Assembly: GCA_033060915.1 (NCBI GenBank)
Contig: CM065389.1
Location: 21,648,501 to 21,712,500, forward strand
Length of the DNA: 64,000 bases
Reading direction: 5' to 3'
Origin: Euryodendron excelsum
Taxonomy: Eukaryota > Streptophyta > Magnoliopsida > Ericales > Pentaphylacaceae
Shown here: piece by piece, positions 26,369 through 39,400 of the stretch
Layout: every line of letters starts with the position of its first letter
Position numbering within the stretch: position 1 is the first letter of the stretch
The notes under the pieces: generated by a model
The model's input: the letters and a program-made list of their open reading frames with translations, nothing else
Databases searched by the model: none
What the model was told of the DNA's origin: nothing
Program-made: the position numbers and the translations under genes

Positions 26369-27760
26369 CTGAGACAATAGAACTACAAAAGTGACATGAA
26401 AAGTTTCTTTCTTTCTTTCTTTCTCTCTTTGGCAACATTGAGCTCTGTGAGAGAGCTACGTGGCCAAATGTGCACCATGCACAGAAAGCCACACCAAAAA
26501 GAAACTTAGACAAGACCAGCTAGCTCCACAATAAGCAGTCAACAATGCTTCGGAATATCTAATGAATGGCGCGGCAAAATAGTAATCACACTATACAGGT
26601 ACTGTGCAGGTAAGATGCCGCAATTTTAAGTGAAATTGATGGGCAAAACCATCACGACGACAATAAAAAGCAACGGCTCTTTTTGGTCCAAAGAAAGAGG
26701 GGCAAAATGGTCAAGGCAAAAAAGCAAGGAGAATAAGGAAAAGTTTCTAAAATTGGGATGTACTCACCATACTTATTAGATAGGTAGATATACATATATA
26801 TATATATATGAAGGTCCTACTGAATATAACAAAAATTGAGGGAACTGACCCTTAGTAATTAAAGGACTCAAGAATAAAAACTAAATAAAGTAACATGAAT
26901 TCGTGGAACTTGGGGCATATCCCTCTCGCTTCCTCCGTCCGCCATTGGACGAATTAATCTAGAATAAGTTATAAGACAAAAAAACAACGTAATCAGCTTT
27001 TTTATAGAGTGAAAAAAAAAGGTCCAAAATTTGAGTTGAAGGCTAACATATGAAAGTTTTGCATAAAGTACAAGAGATTATTATTTACATAAGGCCAAAT
27101 CTTCATTCTAATTTTTTGGTTCCATCTCTTGGAATGATTCACGTATAAGATTCCATGCATAAGACTGAATTTTTAAGCATGGCCTGCAAGGTTGTGAATT
27201 CCAATTATTTAGAATAGTATGATTGTTTGCTTCACAAAAATGTGGAAATTATTTTTACTACTTATACAACAGAATAATGCAAATACCAAAAAAATATGAA
27301 ATACTGATTCAAATATTTGAAAAAGTAAACACTTGGCAATTGAACGACTTTCAATCTTTGTGATGCTCCCTCAGTGGGGTAGAGCCCTAAAATTCTTTAG
27401 TTTTTAAGAAGCCCTACAAAAATCTTTATTTGTGGGACATATATTCCAAGATTTGAGACCGTTTGCAGAAGGACTAAAATTTACTTGGAGAAAATACAAT
27501 TTTATTTGTGGGAGGGGTGAAATTGGTGGTACCTTTTACAATTTGGTTCTGAATTTGGAACACCTTAAACCCTTTTCTCACCTGGAAGTTAGCAGTTGTC
27601 TTGAATTTGATCCTATTATTTTACCTATGAAAGTAGTATGGTTAGCTAGTAATCTCCTTAATTCATACCACAATTTGTAGTAACTTTTAACTTTGGAAAA
27701 TTGAAAAAACTAGCTTTTGTCTATATTTTGTCAAAAAGACTAATTACTATAATATTAGGT
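26369..27760. other. Intergenic DNA right of the copia element
   Basis: A TTTC microsatellite (26403-26424) and a (TA)n run (26793-26808) are present. The + strand frame at 27432-27680 has no recognisable domain. No gene is supported. Confidence 0.4.
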
Positions 27761-28450
27761 CAAGGTGTAATGGCTATAAGCCATATTGTACAATCCAAGA
27801 TAGAAGTAAGAACAAACTATTCAACCAAGAACACACAAGGTTTTTGCCGTGAAAACCCTAACTAGGAGAAAAACCACAGGTTGTCTTTGTCGGACAAAGA
27901 TCATGCACTATAATTTGTAGTTTAGACGGTTACAAGACTCTTTACAATCAAAACCTATCAACTCCTTGATCTAATGATTGTCTAGATCTTCCTTGTATCC
28001 ACGATTTACAGTCTCCGTGCTTAACCACCGTTCACATCCTCTTAGAACGGATTTGGCACCTTGAAGTTCTTCAAGACTTTCGATCTCCTCAATAAAGTTG
28101 AAGAAGACTCTTGCTAAACTTTGTTTCTAAGCCTTTTGGGAGGTGGGAAACACTTTTCTTTAAAAGTTTTTAATGTGGCGGCTTAGATCTAGGTTTGGGA
28201 AAGTGTGCTGGGTCTTAAATAGGCGAAAAAAACCATAGCGGCACTATTTTCGAGAATTCAAATTTCGCACAGCTCGTTCCCTCGAGAACTTGCAAGGATT
28301 CCATGAACTCAATCCCCAAATTTTGCATATTCACTATTTTTGCCATCAACATCCCTCGACATCCTGTGAAAGATCCCTCGAAGTCCATATATTTGTCAAA
28401 GATGTATCATACAAGCCTCTCTTAGTACGAGCTTGTATGAATAAGCTTTA
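27761..28450. mobile_element. Probable LTR-retrotransposon non-coding fragment
   Basis: The passage around 27830-27880 (AGGTTTTTGCCGTGAAAACCC, GGAGAAAAACCACAGG) matches the kind of sequence that recurs in plant LTR-retrotransposon long terminal or leader regions. It is followed by degenerate non-coding DNA with TCTTCCTTGTATCCACG and similar words. No ends, primer site or coding part were found, so the class is open. Confidence 0.35.
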
Positions 28451-28855
28451 AATTACTTCTGAATGTTTGTGATAGATATTCCAATTCTCCAAATTATATC
28501 AAACAAGACTTGGCATGAAATTTAACCAATTACATAACCTTGTAGAAATTTTTTACTATTCCTTCTTCAAGTTTACCTTTTTTATGTTAATATTTAAGAA
28601 AAAAATGAAACGTGAAGAGAACTAACCTTTGATGAGAATTTTGAACAACTCATTAATTCGATCTTTTGTATTTTTATTTTCACTAGTTCATGTTTGCAAC
28701 TATGGGAGACTCCCAAAACCCCATAGTGGCTAAAGCCTCAAGTACAGGGCTGTCTTCTTTTGTTTTTATTTTTTTTGGTTGTCATCGTAGAACAGGTCAG
28801 AACAACATTTTTGGTCTCAACTTTGAAAGAGAGTTAGCATTCAAGCTTGACAACA

Positions 28856-28980
28856 CGTACTTTTTTCCTGATACATTAGAGTGCTAGAGCTCTACAGAGG
28901 GAGGAGGGCGAATCAAACTCCTGACCATAGACATGGGCGAAAGCGCCACTAGCACTGGATTGACTCATTTCCTCCAGGTT
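28856..28980 (-). mobile_element. Short tRNA-derived SINE with 9-bp target-site duplication
   Basis: On the - strand CCAGTGCTAGTGGCGC (A-box-like) is followed by AGTTTGATTCGCCCTCC (B-box-like), then TCTAGCACTCTAATGTATCA and a short A run (T6 at 28861-28866). Direct repeats TTGACAACA at 28847-28855 and 28981-28989 flank it. The same family, with a longer A-tail, is seen at 54713-54837 (GTTTCATTCGCCCTCC and CTTTAGCTCTTCAATGTAGC). Confidence 0.75.
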
Positions 28981-29830
28981 TTGACAACAAATTGCATATA
29001 ACCTTAGGGCCTTATTAGTAGCTCACTACCTGATGCTTGACAAACTAAAAATGTATAGTTATGCATATAATAATAAAGTCTTCATGGCTATAAAAATAAA
29101 TAAATAAATAAAGGAAGTTTCTTGGTATTAGTTTTGAGTTTTGAATTTTGACTCTTGACCCTGTCATTCTAGTGGTGCAAATTGACCAGACAAAGAGACA
29201 GAGGGAACATATATTAATTTGTCTAATAAGGAAGCAAATTTAGAAGAAGGCTGTAAACATTGTTTCTTCCTCCCAGTGCTTATCATCATGTGACGCAATT
29301 GGCACATGGCCTCTGTTTGTTTGTCTGTTTTCATTTTTTTATTATACAAGGTGTCTAGGCCTTCGACAAATTATTCCATCAAGCTAGTGTAAAGCCACTA
29401 TCTATACGAACCATGTGGCCATTAATGTTACTAACAATACTTATGCAAAATCACAAATGGGTATTATTAGTTTCAAATATTGAAAATTGGTCTTGAAGTT
29501 AAACTAAGTTTGTCTTCTCTAGTGTGGAAACATGCTAATGGAAGCCACAAAGTCAGGTCTTGCAGGGTAAGAGTGGGATATTACTACCCAAGCTCTCCGT
29601 TCTTTTTACTCTTTTATTCTCTTCTTTCAATTGGCTCTTACTGTGATCCTGTGAGTCTAATATTTCTTGAAGTTTTTGAGCTCATATAGTAACTACTTCA
29701 AGAAACAGGTTATTTAGAAGAGGAGACTCCTCTGCCTTTCTCATGAATTATCTATGCTATGTAAAAGTGAAGTGATGGTCCTTAACTTTTTACCCTCAAG
29801 ATTTTGGTATCAGGCCAAACTTTCAAATGT

Positions 29831-29974
29831 TTTTTTTTTATTTTATTTTGTTCTAAAGACAGAATTTACATGAAAAAAGGTTTAGTAATTAACTTACGAG
29901 AAGGAGAGGAGGTTGACGGGTTCGGACCCTCCCTAAATGAGTGGATCCAAAGTACTTCAACCATTAGGTTATAG
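29831..29974 (-). mobile_element. Possible SINE with A/T-rich tail
   Basis: On the - strand ATAACCTAATGGTTGAAG (A-box-like) and GGGTCCGAACCCGTC (B-box-like) precede an A-rich tail (complement of 29832-29854). A short direct repeat CAAATG lies at both ends. Only six bases match, so the call is tentative. Confidence 0.4.
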
Positions 29975-29979
29975 CAAAT

Positions 29980-31149
29980 GAGTGGGCTCAATGATAATTG
30001 TTAAGTGATTTAGAATCTTTGACATTATCTAGAATTCTTTTAACATGTTTGGATATTATTTTCCTTTCTATCTTTCTGTGCTTCTCTTCCTAATTATCCT
30101 CAACAAAGGGGTGAAACATGAAAAAATTCCAGCAGTCAAGTAGTTTCAAGTTTTCACTATTTATCTCTATTAAATTGTAATATGTAGTATTACTATTATA
30201 TCTGTAATATTAATTTGTCATAAATGAATAGACTTTTAAAAAAAATGTTACATGGTAAAATCAGATGGACATGAATACCGAAAACCTATGGACCGTGAAG
30301 CATCAAAAGTTTAGTGATAATGCTAACCCGATCGATATACCTTCAAGTGCTTTTAACAAGATTATACCATTTCAACCAAAGAGTAACTCAAGATTTAAAA
30401 AATGAAAATAAAATCACCTTTCACAGACGTAATCGCAAATATATATATATATATTTATTGCACACATTTTTGTTCTAGTAATCCTCCATTAATCCAGTAT
30501 GCACGGTTCATTTAAATGACAAACATTTCTAAGAGAGACCACTAATGCCTCAAAGTCTCAAAATACCCATTACACTTGGGGACTTGTGTTGTTTGAACTA
30601 GTCCTTGATAATATACCGTTAATACAGGACTTCATTTATTAAACTGAGAATCACCAAGCTGACCACTAATATTAAAATCATAATCTAATAAACTGACCAG
30701 AATCAGTTTCTAGCAGACTCATAATCTTGAAGAAATGATTAGGAGCTGTCACTAACTTACAAAATGTTATCCCAGTATTCACATGGGCACATGTAACTAT
30801 ATGTATGGATGTCTCACTTGAAAAACTGCTACATCAGTTGAGAATATGTTACCTCTGGCCTTACCTTTTCCTGTTCAAACTTCCTATTTTCCCCTTTCAC
30901 TGGTTTCTTTTCCTCTCTCATAGCAAGAGATATGGAATAGCCCTGATGATTTAGGACAATTAGAAGAAGAGTAGAAAGAGACACGAAGAAAAGAGGGAGG
31001 AGAGAAAGAAGAGGAAGAAAAAGAGCAGCTAGCAGAGAGAAGAGAAGGGGAAGAAAAGAGAAACAGAGAAGAAGAAAAAAAGAGGAAAGCAAATCTTCAA
31101 TGTAATCCATATTCAAAAATTTGAAGTATTAATTAAACTAGAATTTCTA
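29980..31149. other. Intergenic DNA, no gene seen
   Basis: AT-rich DNA with a (TA)n run near 30440-30452 and a polypurine block at 30955-31085. The Leu/Phe-rich - strand frame at 30829-31116 is the complement of that polypurine block and has no domain. No gene is supported. Confidence 0.4.
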
Positions 31150-32600
31150 TTTGATTACCTCTAAGATATGTGATAAGAGAACTGCAATCTCACGGTTGTG
31201 ATCTAGTAATCCTCGAAAAGTCTACGGTCGATCCACAGGGAACACAGTTGGTGTTTAGGAAGAGGAATTCTCTTTTGGTCATGCAAGAACACAAAGAACA
31301 AGAACAACTCCAGAAAGATAACTAAAAAAAATGATCCATTTGAAAAGTTTGTTTTGATTCGAAACTATTGAAAGAAAATGATATTAAAACTATTTAAGAA
31401 AAACTTAGCTTAGAACAATCCAATTGCTCGGGTGTTTAACAAACCAACAAGGTATTAGATCAACTCAGTTCATCGGTGTCAACTTACACATTTGAACCAG
31501 AAGATATCGTAGTTAAAATAGTTTTTCGCTCTTCATCCATTGTTTAAAATACTATTTTCATAACATTCGTATCAAGGATCCAAACAAAGCCCATGCAAAA
31601 CTAACATTGTGCACGAACCCTCCAGGATATGACCCCAAAAGTTTGATTTTGAGAGAAAAGGATGAAGAAGGAAGAAACCCTAGACGTAGAAAGATAAAGT
31701 AATACAATTTCAATTGCATACCTTGTGTGAATATTCAAAACCCAAGCAACCTTCGTGTTCGTCGCCAAGTGATGGATTAGCTACTTATGACAATTGAAAA
31801 CATAACTTAAAATTAAAGAAAGCTTGGCAATTGATATTGAAACTTGTAATTGAATTGAAGGATAATGAAGAATAATGAAAGAACAAGTTTTTCTACTCAA
31901 AGCAACTCTCCAAACTCTTTAAAATTTGTAACTCTAATAAAAGAAAAAAGTTTCCTATTTATAGTAACAAGGAGGCACAAAGAAAATAAGCTAGAAACCC
32001 TAATTTGCACCCGACTGTCAGGTTAGTCCAGAATCATCGTCTCGACAGTAAACCAAAGAATGCATTCGTTCCCCTCCTTGGTTGTCAGGATGGTCAAAAG
32101 CTTCATCCTAACAGTAAGCCAATATAAGCCTTTTCCTTCTCTGGTCGTCAAGACGATCCAAATCATTGTCCTGACTGTAAGGCAAAATTGCATTCGTAGT
32201 GCCCTCTGGTCAACCTAACGGTAAAAGGGTCGTCCTGACGACTAGCAAATGTGCATCTTTTTGTGGCTCAGTTTTGACCATGATAAAAGCAGGATATATC
32301 TATTAGAGACAAAGTTGTAGATCTTAAAATATTCTTTCTAATGCCGCAAATGTCTAAAAAATTAGATCAATCGGATATCGGAGTGAAAATCTATGGCCAA
32401 TCCCCCAAGACAGCGTCGAATTCTGATTTTCAGTTTGATCTCTTTGAACTTGCTTTGATCATTCTTGCTCTCTTTTACATCTATTAGCTTCCAAAACCTA
32501 CAAAACGCACACAAAACATAATCAAACATATACCTAACTAAAATAAGGCAATATACACAATTCTAAGTCTTACAAAGTATGAAATAAAGACTTATGATTA
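31150..32600. mobile_element. Ty3/gypsy-like non-coding region
   Basis: CTACGGTCGATCCACAGGGAA (31221-31241) and ATTAGATCAATCGGATATCGG (32361-32381) belong to phrases repeatedly seen in non-coding parts of plant gypsy elements. The segment also carries a minisatellite-like array (31990-32245). No gag or pol and no LTR pair were found, so this is a fragment or a non-autonomous element. Confidence 0.4.
31990..32245. repeat. Degenerate tandem array, about 64-bp units with paired GTCAGGA/TCCTGAC words
   Basis: About four units, each with a GTCAGGA-like word, then about 18 bases on an inverted TCCTGAC-like word, then a filler rich in CCAA/GCCTT/CTCTGG. Examples are TTGTCAGGATGG with CATCCTAACAGT, and TCGTCAAGACGA with TGTCCTGACTGT. 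Copies are well diverged. Confidence 0.7.
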
Positions 32601-35029
32601 TACTTTTATAGTGCTATCACTATTGTTACTGTTTCTTCTTTCTTCATGTATATGTGCAAAATCCTTCTTAATCCCCCATCATCTGATGGCCACCATTACT
32701 TTAATTCAATGTACAATATACATACAACATGTCAACTTGTATTATCCGTGAGAAATCTCATCATTTCCCTCACCTTGAGATTTTGCTGCTTCATCTTGGT
32801 GTACCTTGTATTCAGGAAATCTCATCCTTTATTTATTTTAAAACCCAAGATCGATCATAATGTGAGATAAGGAAGATAATTAAGCGCCAAAAAATCAAAG
32901 AAACCATCAAAGCATTGCAGCTGTTACATGCAGATGTAAAATCGTTTAATGAGAAACCACGTAAATATTGTACCTAACTATAAAAGCAAAAAAAAATTGA
33001 AGTTGCAATCAATCAGAAATAAATAAATAAATAAATAACGGGGGCTTGAATTATATGAAATTGATGATACGTTGGGGTTTTATTCTTCAATCCACACAGT
33101 CCCAACAAGGCACTATTTCATGTTCTCTAATGAATAGGCCATGTGATGATAGGATTGGAGCTTTGCTCGTCTCTTTTTCCTTGGTAGATAACTTCTTAGA
33201 GCTTGTTAACTCCATATTAACGATTACACTCGTCTCGTTTAAGGTAGTATAAAGATTTTCGTTCAAAAGGGTCCCTTCAAGAAGGCATTAATGACGAATT
33301 AGGAAGAAAAGTTCCTTTCAAGTAGTCGCTGGAGACAAACGAAGAAGAAAAGTTCCCTCAAGAGCTTTTGGAGGCAATGAGGAAGAAAAGCTCCTCAATA
33401 GTCTTTAATGTTAAAATTTTAGAAGGCCGCTTGTCTCATTTAAAGTTGTGTAAGGATCTTTGATCAAAAAATCACGATGACGCTTAATTACAATAATGTC
33501 CTATCACATAATTCTAATAGACTTTATGTACAAATGTTTTAAAAGAATAGTATTTTCCTTAAAAGAAGCCTTGTGAATACATGAGAAAGAGAAGTGCCTC
33601 AAGAGTCTCAACATTATCATTAAATCGCAACCACACCATTAAAGCTGCAACATTTGGGTTCACATTTGCCCCAATTTTTTTATTTTTTTGGTCGGTCATT
33701 CGTGTGAGTAGAGTTCTTCGCTGGCTTTAAAAGAGCAAGGGCCAAAATGTAATGTATGTGGTTTTCTGTGAGGAGTGGCTCAAGAGAGTCAAGAGTTGGT
33801 CTGACTTATGAAGAAAATCTCAAATTTACCTACATTAAAATGGGAAAAATAAAAATAAGATGTAACATACTTTATGAAATACAAATACTTTAACATACTT
33901 TATGAAGTAGTGTATCAAAATCTAAAAGGATAACAAATTCTTTTCTTTTGTTTATTTGTCCTTATTAGTGGGGCTCAAATGACAATCAAGATACTAGAAA
34001 CTTTTATATATTTTGAATTGAATCTATAATAATCATCTCTTAGATCCTATTGAAATTTTTTATTCTTGATTAAGTATTTAAGTTTCTATGCACTATTCAT
34101 GAATTGGGAATGCGAGTTACTTAGATCAATGGTATGAATATATGAATCTCATTATTTATAGATGTAAATTGATTATTATTGATTTTATTATTTTTATAGT
34201 CGAAATCTTTTGAATCAAACACTTTTTATTGTTGTGTTTAATTTGAGTTATCAAGTCTTATTGAAACCGTAGGTGAATTGGTTGGTAGAAGCAATTGAAT
34301 CTAATTCCTTATATTAACCGTCAAATGTATTAACGATCCTGGCACTAACACGGTTGCATGTTCGGACCACGCAATTGAGTTTAGCTCTCAATATTTAATG
34401 TTGATCTCGTGTATCCGTTTTTTTGTTAAGTAGGATTTGAACAACGAACTTGTTTATGATTTGCAATTCAACAACCTGACCTCACCAAACCACACCATGT
34501 GCTATTTTTCAATTTCCCAACAAAATGGACATTTGCTTTTCTGATGATTCAGTTGTGGAAGACCAAAAACATTTGTTGAATTTTGGTTTAGAATATACCT
34601 GCAACTTGATTTATATCGTGGTAGTGAAACAATATAGAAACCATTTATCCAATGATTACCCATATTGTTGAAAGAGGCCAGTTATCATCTTGAATAAGAT
34701 TTGGTCAATATGGGGATGGGGGTCGGAGGAATGTGATAAGTAATGAATGAACCAAACCCTTGTAGGAAATAGAAATGGAAAGGAAAGGAAAGGAATTTCA
34801 AAATGGAAATAGAAATGGAAAGGAAAGGAATTTTAAGAATATCCGATTTTTGTGTTTGGAAATAATAGAAATTGAAAGGAAACAATTTCATTTTTTTTTG
34901 GTTTGGTTTGATAAGGAACTCAAAAAGAAATAAGTTCGTAGATAATGATGCCCTTAGATTAAGTTAGGTAGTAAGAAAATTATAAATGTTTGTAACCAAT
35001 AATGCCCTTGGAGTAGTTATTGTTATTGT
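32601..35029. other. Intergenic DNA, no gene seen
   Basis: No gene is supported. An (AAAT)n/(AAATA)n run is at about 33018-33037. A short purine-rich duplication (AGGAAATAGAAATGGAAAGG type) lies at 34765-34835. Two passages near 33240-33400 repeat AAGAAGAAAAGTTCCC-like words. Reading frames are short and unrecognised. Confidence 0.4.
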
Positions 35030-35947
35030 ACCTATCTCCCTTGTTGGATGACCCTCCTTTGGCTCCCCCAGTTTTGGGTTTGCCGTTCACTTGGAACTTG
35101 CTACCTCCCCCACTTTTGTTGGATGACTCTTCCTCATGTCATTATGGCTCAACGACATAGTTTACAAGGCACTCAGCTACATTTTGGGCACTTGTCAAGT
35201 CTTATACCCTAGACAGTGTAACTTGACCCTTGCCCATGGTTGTAGTCTTCCAAGGAAAGAGATCTAACTTGGTTTTCTTAGACATGTCTCGGATGTCAAG
35301 CATTAAGGGCATTAAGGCTAAGAACTGCTTGAAGTAGTCTCGAATGGTGCCGGTATTCTCTAAGATTCTTAAGGCATGTTGGGCATTGTGCTTCCTGTTC
35401 TTCGGGAATAATTCCAACTTGAGCTCCTCCTATGTAGCGATGTTTAATAGACCTTATTGAATCTCATTGTATTTGGTCCTTCATCATAGCTTGGCATCGT
35501 TATACATATACATTGTTGCCATAGACAACTTAGGCTCATCCTTTGCTTAGACAACCCTAAAGTACTGCTCCTTGTCAAAGAGGAATTTGTTCAACTCTTT
35601 GGCATCCCTCGCAACTCTGTAAGCATGCAATTTTGACACTTGTATTCATGACACCTTTGACATTGTCACCACTGTTGGCCCTCCAGTGCTCCCCTCACCG
35701 CCATTACCTCCCATGGCTACGAAGCGTATCAAGACGTTGATGCAATTACTGGAGTCTTCGAAGTATTGTTGTAAACTCACAATCTCTGCTCGAAGAGGAT
35801 GCCATGGACTTAACTACTCCTTCCTGTTGAAGCACCATCACTCCTTTGCTTGAGTGCTCTCACTCGATCCCCTACTCTTGTGGCTACCATAGTCAAATCA
35901 TCTACCCTACCTTCCATGGTTTCCAATCTATATGCTTGATTCACCAT
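35030..35947 (-). pseudogene. gag: Ty3/gypsy gag fragment, degenerate
   Basis: Capsid-type gag of a Ty3/gypsy retrotransposon. An ATG at 35945-35947 opens with MVNQAYRLETMEGRVDDLT, a typical N-terminal coiled-coil region. Further on are ELNKFLFDKEQYFR, EELKLELFPKNRK and the well conserved NTGTIRDYFKQFLALMPLML with DMSKKTKLDLF, the retrotransposon gag core. Then come NVAECLVNY and a Ser/Gly/Lys-rich tail. Several in-frame stops and small frameshifts are present. No zinc knuckle, protease or pol follows to the left, so the element is truncated at about 35030. The initiator-Met-like primer site lies 64 bases upstream. Confidence 0.8.
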
Positions 35948-36010
35948 CTTGATGTTGCTTCAGTTGCACTAGTGATCTGTCGTAACTACACGAACACGAG
36001 GCTCGTTGTG

Positions 36011-36022
36011 GTTCTGATACTA
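36011..36022 (-). other. Primer-binding site of the gypsy fragment (initiator-Met tRNA type)
   Basis: In gag orientation TAGTATCAGAAC, close to the TGGTATCAGAGC complementary to the 3' end of plant initiator Met tRNA. Two to three mismatches fit the general decay. It lies between the presumed LTR edge near 36030 and the gag ATG at 35947. Confidence 0.65.
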
Positions 36023-36029
36023 ATTATCA

Positions 36030-36469
36030 TGGGACGACACTTGTAACCATATTATATGTCACAAACCGCCTCATGTGGCGCTCGCCAAGCTCGTTTGGCA
36101 AGTCCGCCAAGCTCAAACCTCATTAACTCGTTGCAAAAAGCAAGTTATTGGCACACGAACAAGCAATTACAATGGAAATTGGTTGATGGAAATGCATAAG
36201 AAAAACAACAAAAAAACAATGTTTTCATTACTAACAAAGGCTGTATAATGCTTAGAATTATAAAATAAAAAAAAGTTGGTTGCTTATAAAATTTTATCGA
36301 GAGGTATGTTTCTCCCTTATAATAGCATTCTGAGTAATTTCCTAAGTGATAGGAAGAAACATAAATATGTCTGAGGAGTCATAATGGCCTTTGATAATTA
36401 GCACAAAAGGAAACAAATAAAAAGATACCCTAGACACTAAAGTATGACTTACATACAATGGTCTAAACC
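36030..36469 (-). repeat. Partial LTR of the gypsy fragment
   Basis: By position next to the primer site this should be the U5-side part of the 5' LTR (element on the - strand). It begins TGGGACGACACTTG on the + strand. It stops at 36470 where another repeat with inverted ends starts, so only about 440 bp is seen. No second LTR was found to confirm the limits. Confidence 0.4.
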
Positions 36470-39400
36470 TGTCACGACCCCAAACCCACCCTCTATGGAT
36501 TAGGAACCATAACCAGCCAGTAGTTTAACTACCGAAGGCTGAACTAATAAAAAGATTGACCACCTGTTTATAAGTTAATAACTATGAAAACATAATTAAG
36601 AAAATAATAAGAGTATATACTCATACAAGAGCAAGTGTCTATGTCATCATTGACTCATGCCACATGACATCAAGTCATTAGAATCATTAGGTCTATCCCA
36701 AGGCCTTGCATCTATATATATACATAACATAGTTTTTCAAAAGTCTATTATAAGTCCAACGTAGTCCAAAAGAAACCTCCAAAAAATACAACATGCAACT
36801 TCAACTAAAGATAACACGAGTCACAAGCATCTTTAAACCATCTTCATCAAAACAAGCCCTTAAGCATAGGTTCTCACCCTTGATTTCCTAAAAATGTTGA
36901 GCAAAAGCATGAGCTAAAAGCCTAATAAATAATAAAACAATTGAAGCATGAAAATACTATGAACTTGTTTTGAGAACATCATACACATATGTAACATAAG
37001 ATACTGAGAATAGATCATATGATATACAATCTCATATAGATATTCCATTCATAAGATGCTGGTACAATTCATAATGGCAAAAGCATATAAGTATCGAATC
37101 GTCAATATAACATTTAATGTGATTATGCTCTCGGCTAGACTGGACACTTATGACAAGACGCATCCACTAGTGGTGCGTAACTTGATGATAAAAAGTCATA
37201 GAGGACGTCTCTCTGATCATAATATATCATACTTTTGCCTTATTTTAAGTCCCCCGATGTAGGATCCCCGAGAATGGCACATACTAGCTTCAAATGCATA
37301 TTCCAAATAAGACTCATGTAGTTAAGTCTGTATTTGCATGATCTGATAGATACATGGTTTAGCATCAAAACATGGTAATCATACTTGAAATGTATCATAA
37401 ATGAAACCTTGTATTGAAAGCATATCAATTGTGCAAGTTTGTAGTAAAGAAAGCATTTATATAGAAAATACAATAAAGTAACTCCAATCACTCCATTACT
37501 CATCTCAAGATCCTTAATACTTTGAATTTATTGATTATATTAATCCTACACAAGCAAGACATATAATGTTTAAGAAATAACTCTTAGTCCTTATTCATAG
37601 GTCCTAAAATAGTGCAAAAGTTATTTTGGGGTGAAGAAATTTGGATGTTATAAATAAAGTGTAAACTTATACTTAAAGCGTCAACACCTAGATGTTATAG
37701 CTAAAGTGTAAACTTCTACTTAGTGGGTTGTGTTGTTGGGTTGTTATAGGTGACTCCTTTGAGTCCCAAATTGTCTAAATCTAGAGTATTATAAGCCCCA
37801 TTGAAAGATTTAAGAGTTTTGGGTTGAAATTTTCAATTTATGCAAGTTAGGGTTTGGGTTACTAAAACTCTAGATCCCTTTGTTTTGACCGTTCATTCCT
37901 CCCCATTTTGAGTTATTATGATGTTCTTGAGTTCACTTTCAAAGTCCTTGGGAGGTTGGGAGAGTTTGGTTGCATTTTGGTTGAGATTAGAAGGATTTTG
38001 GGTCGATTTTCTACTGCTGTGCAGCAGGGCGTTCAAACGCCTGATGTGGCATTTGAACGGCAAGAGGCAAAGTGCCATTTTTGCCTATGCGTTCCAACGA
38101 CCCAGGTGAGCGTTCGAACTACCCGTAGGCAAGAACCCCAGTTTTGGCCTGGCGTTCGAACAACCCATCTAGGCATTCGAATAGCCTGAGAGAAGTCATT
38201 CCCCTTTTTGCCTTGGCGTTTGAACGAACCAGGTGGGCGTTCAAACGACCCGAGAGTTGTTTTTTTGGGTTGACAATTTTTGGCTTAGCGTTCGAACGAC
38301 CCATTTGGGCGTTTGAACGGTAGGCCCGTTTTGACACCTTTTAGCTATTTGAGCATAACTTGCTCCTAAAAACTTTGTTTTAAGCGCCGTTTGAAGCATT
38401 AGATAGTAGATTCACAGAACTTTTCATTTAACTAAAGTTTGTACAGTAACTCCTTATGGATTATGAGACTTTGAAGTTTAAAGTTGACGCAAAATTATAC
38501 CAAAAACCTTGTTTCTCCAAAATGTTAGCCCGTTTTTCATGAGACCTAACTTCTTCACCCGAAATGTGTTTTGACCCATGACCTATCAAATTAAAGGCCT
38601 TTAAGCCTATTTTCAAATGGAACTAGCCTAGAGTGTTAACTCATCTTTGAGAGGTGGTTAGGACGCGATAAAGGAGTCAATGTTCTAGCTTTCATATTCG
38701 AACCTCAATCTTTATGTCCTTGTTTTACATTGAGGCTTTGTCCTAGAGTTTAGCCTCATTTTCTAATCGTGAGAATGAGGTCTTGATAAGTCGGGATTGA
38801 GGAACTTAAGCGCTTAGCCTCGGCTTATGTGTCATCATCTTGCCTTAGAATCTTGTATTGATGTTTCTATGCTTCTACGTGAATTTTGTGTAGGAACACT
38901 TTGTTTAGCACCCGTTTATTTGGATAGAAGTGAGTAACGACATGCCATGAATAAACTCGATTATTTTTTCAAATGTTTTAAATTCACTTCCATATCATGC
39001 AATGCTTTCCATACGTTTCACTGCATTAATGTTATGTTTAGTTACAAATGTCATACTTTTAAAATGCATGCATGTTATACTCATGTTATGAATTAAACCT
39101 CATGGACTACAATATTTAAATGAAACAGATGCTAAGTTTCTAATGTATACTGCCAGCTCGGGTCTTCTCGTGACAAGACCTTAATCTAGCCCGATAGTCC
39201 TACGATAGGGGATACGAAATAAACTATCTATATTGGGAGATGTCCCTGGCCTAAAGAGCCTTAGTGTGACCTACGAGGTTACTATGGAGCCTAGCTCATA
39301 TGTCGGGTTGTAGCACACTTACGATTTAGAACAAGAACCAATATATATTTAAATGTTTATGATGAGTTATATATGTTGCATCTCTCTTCTATGATATTAT

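Noticed and set aside
30829..31116. Leu/Phe-rich - strand frame resembling a membrane protein
   Set aside because: It is the complement of a polypurine block and has no family signature.
38029..38321. Regular repeats that might suggest a CRISPR array
   Set aside because: Units are degenerate, spacers are not unique, and the context is plant retroelement DNA.
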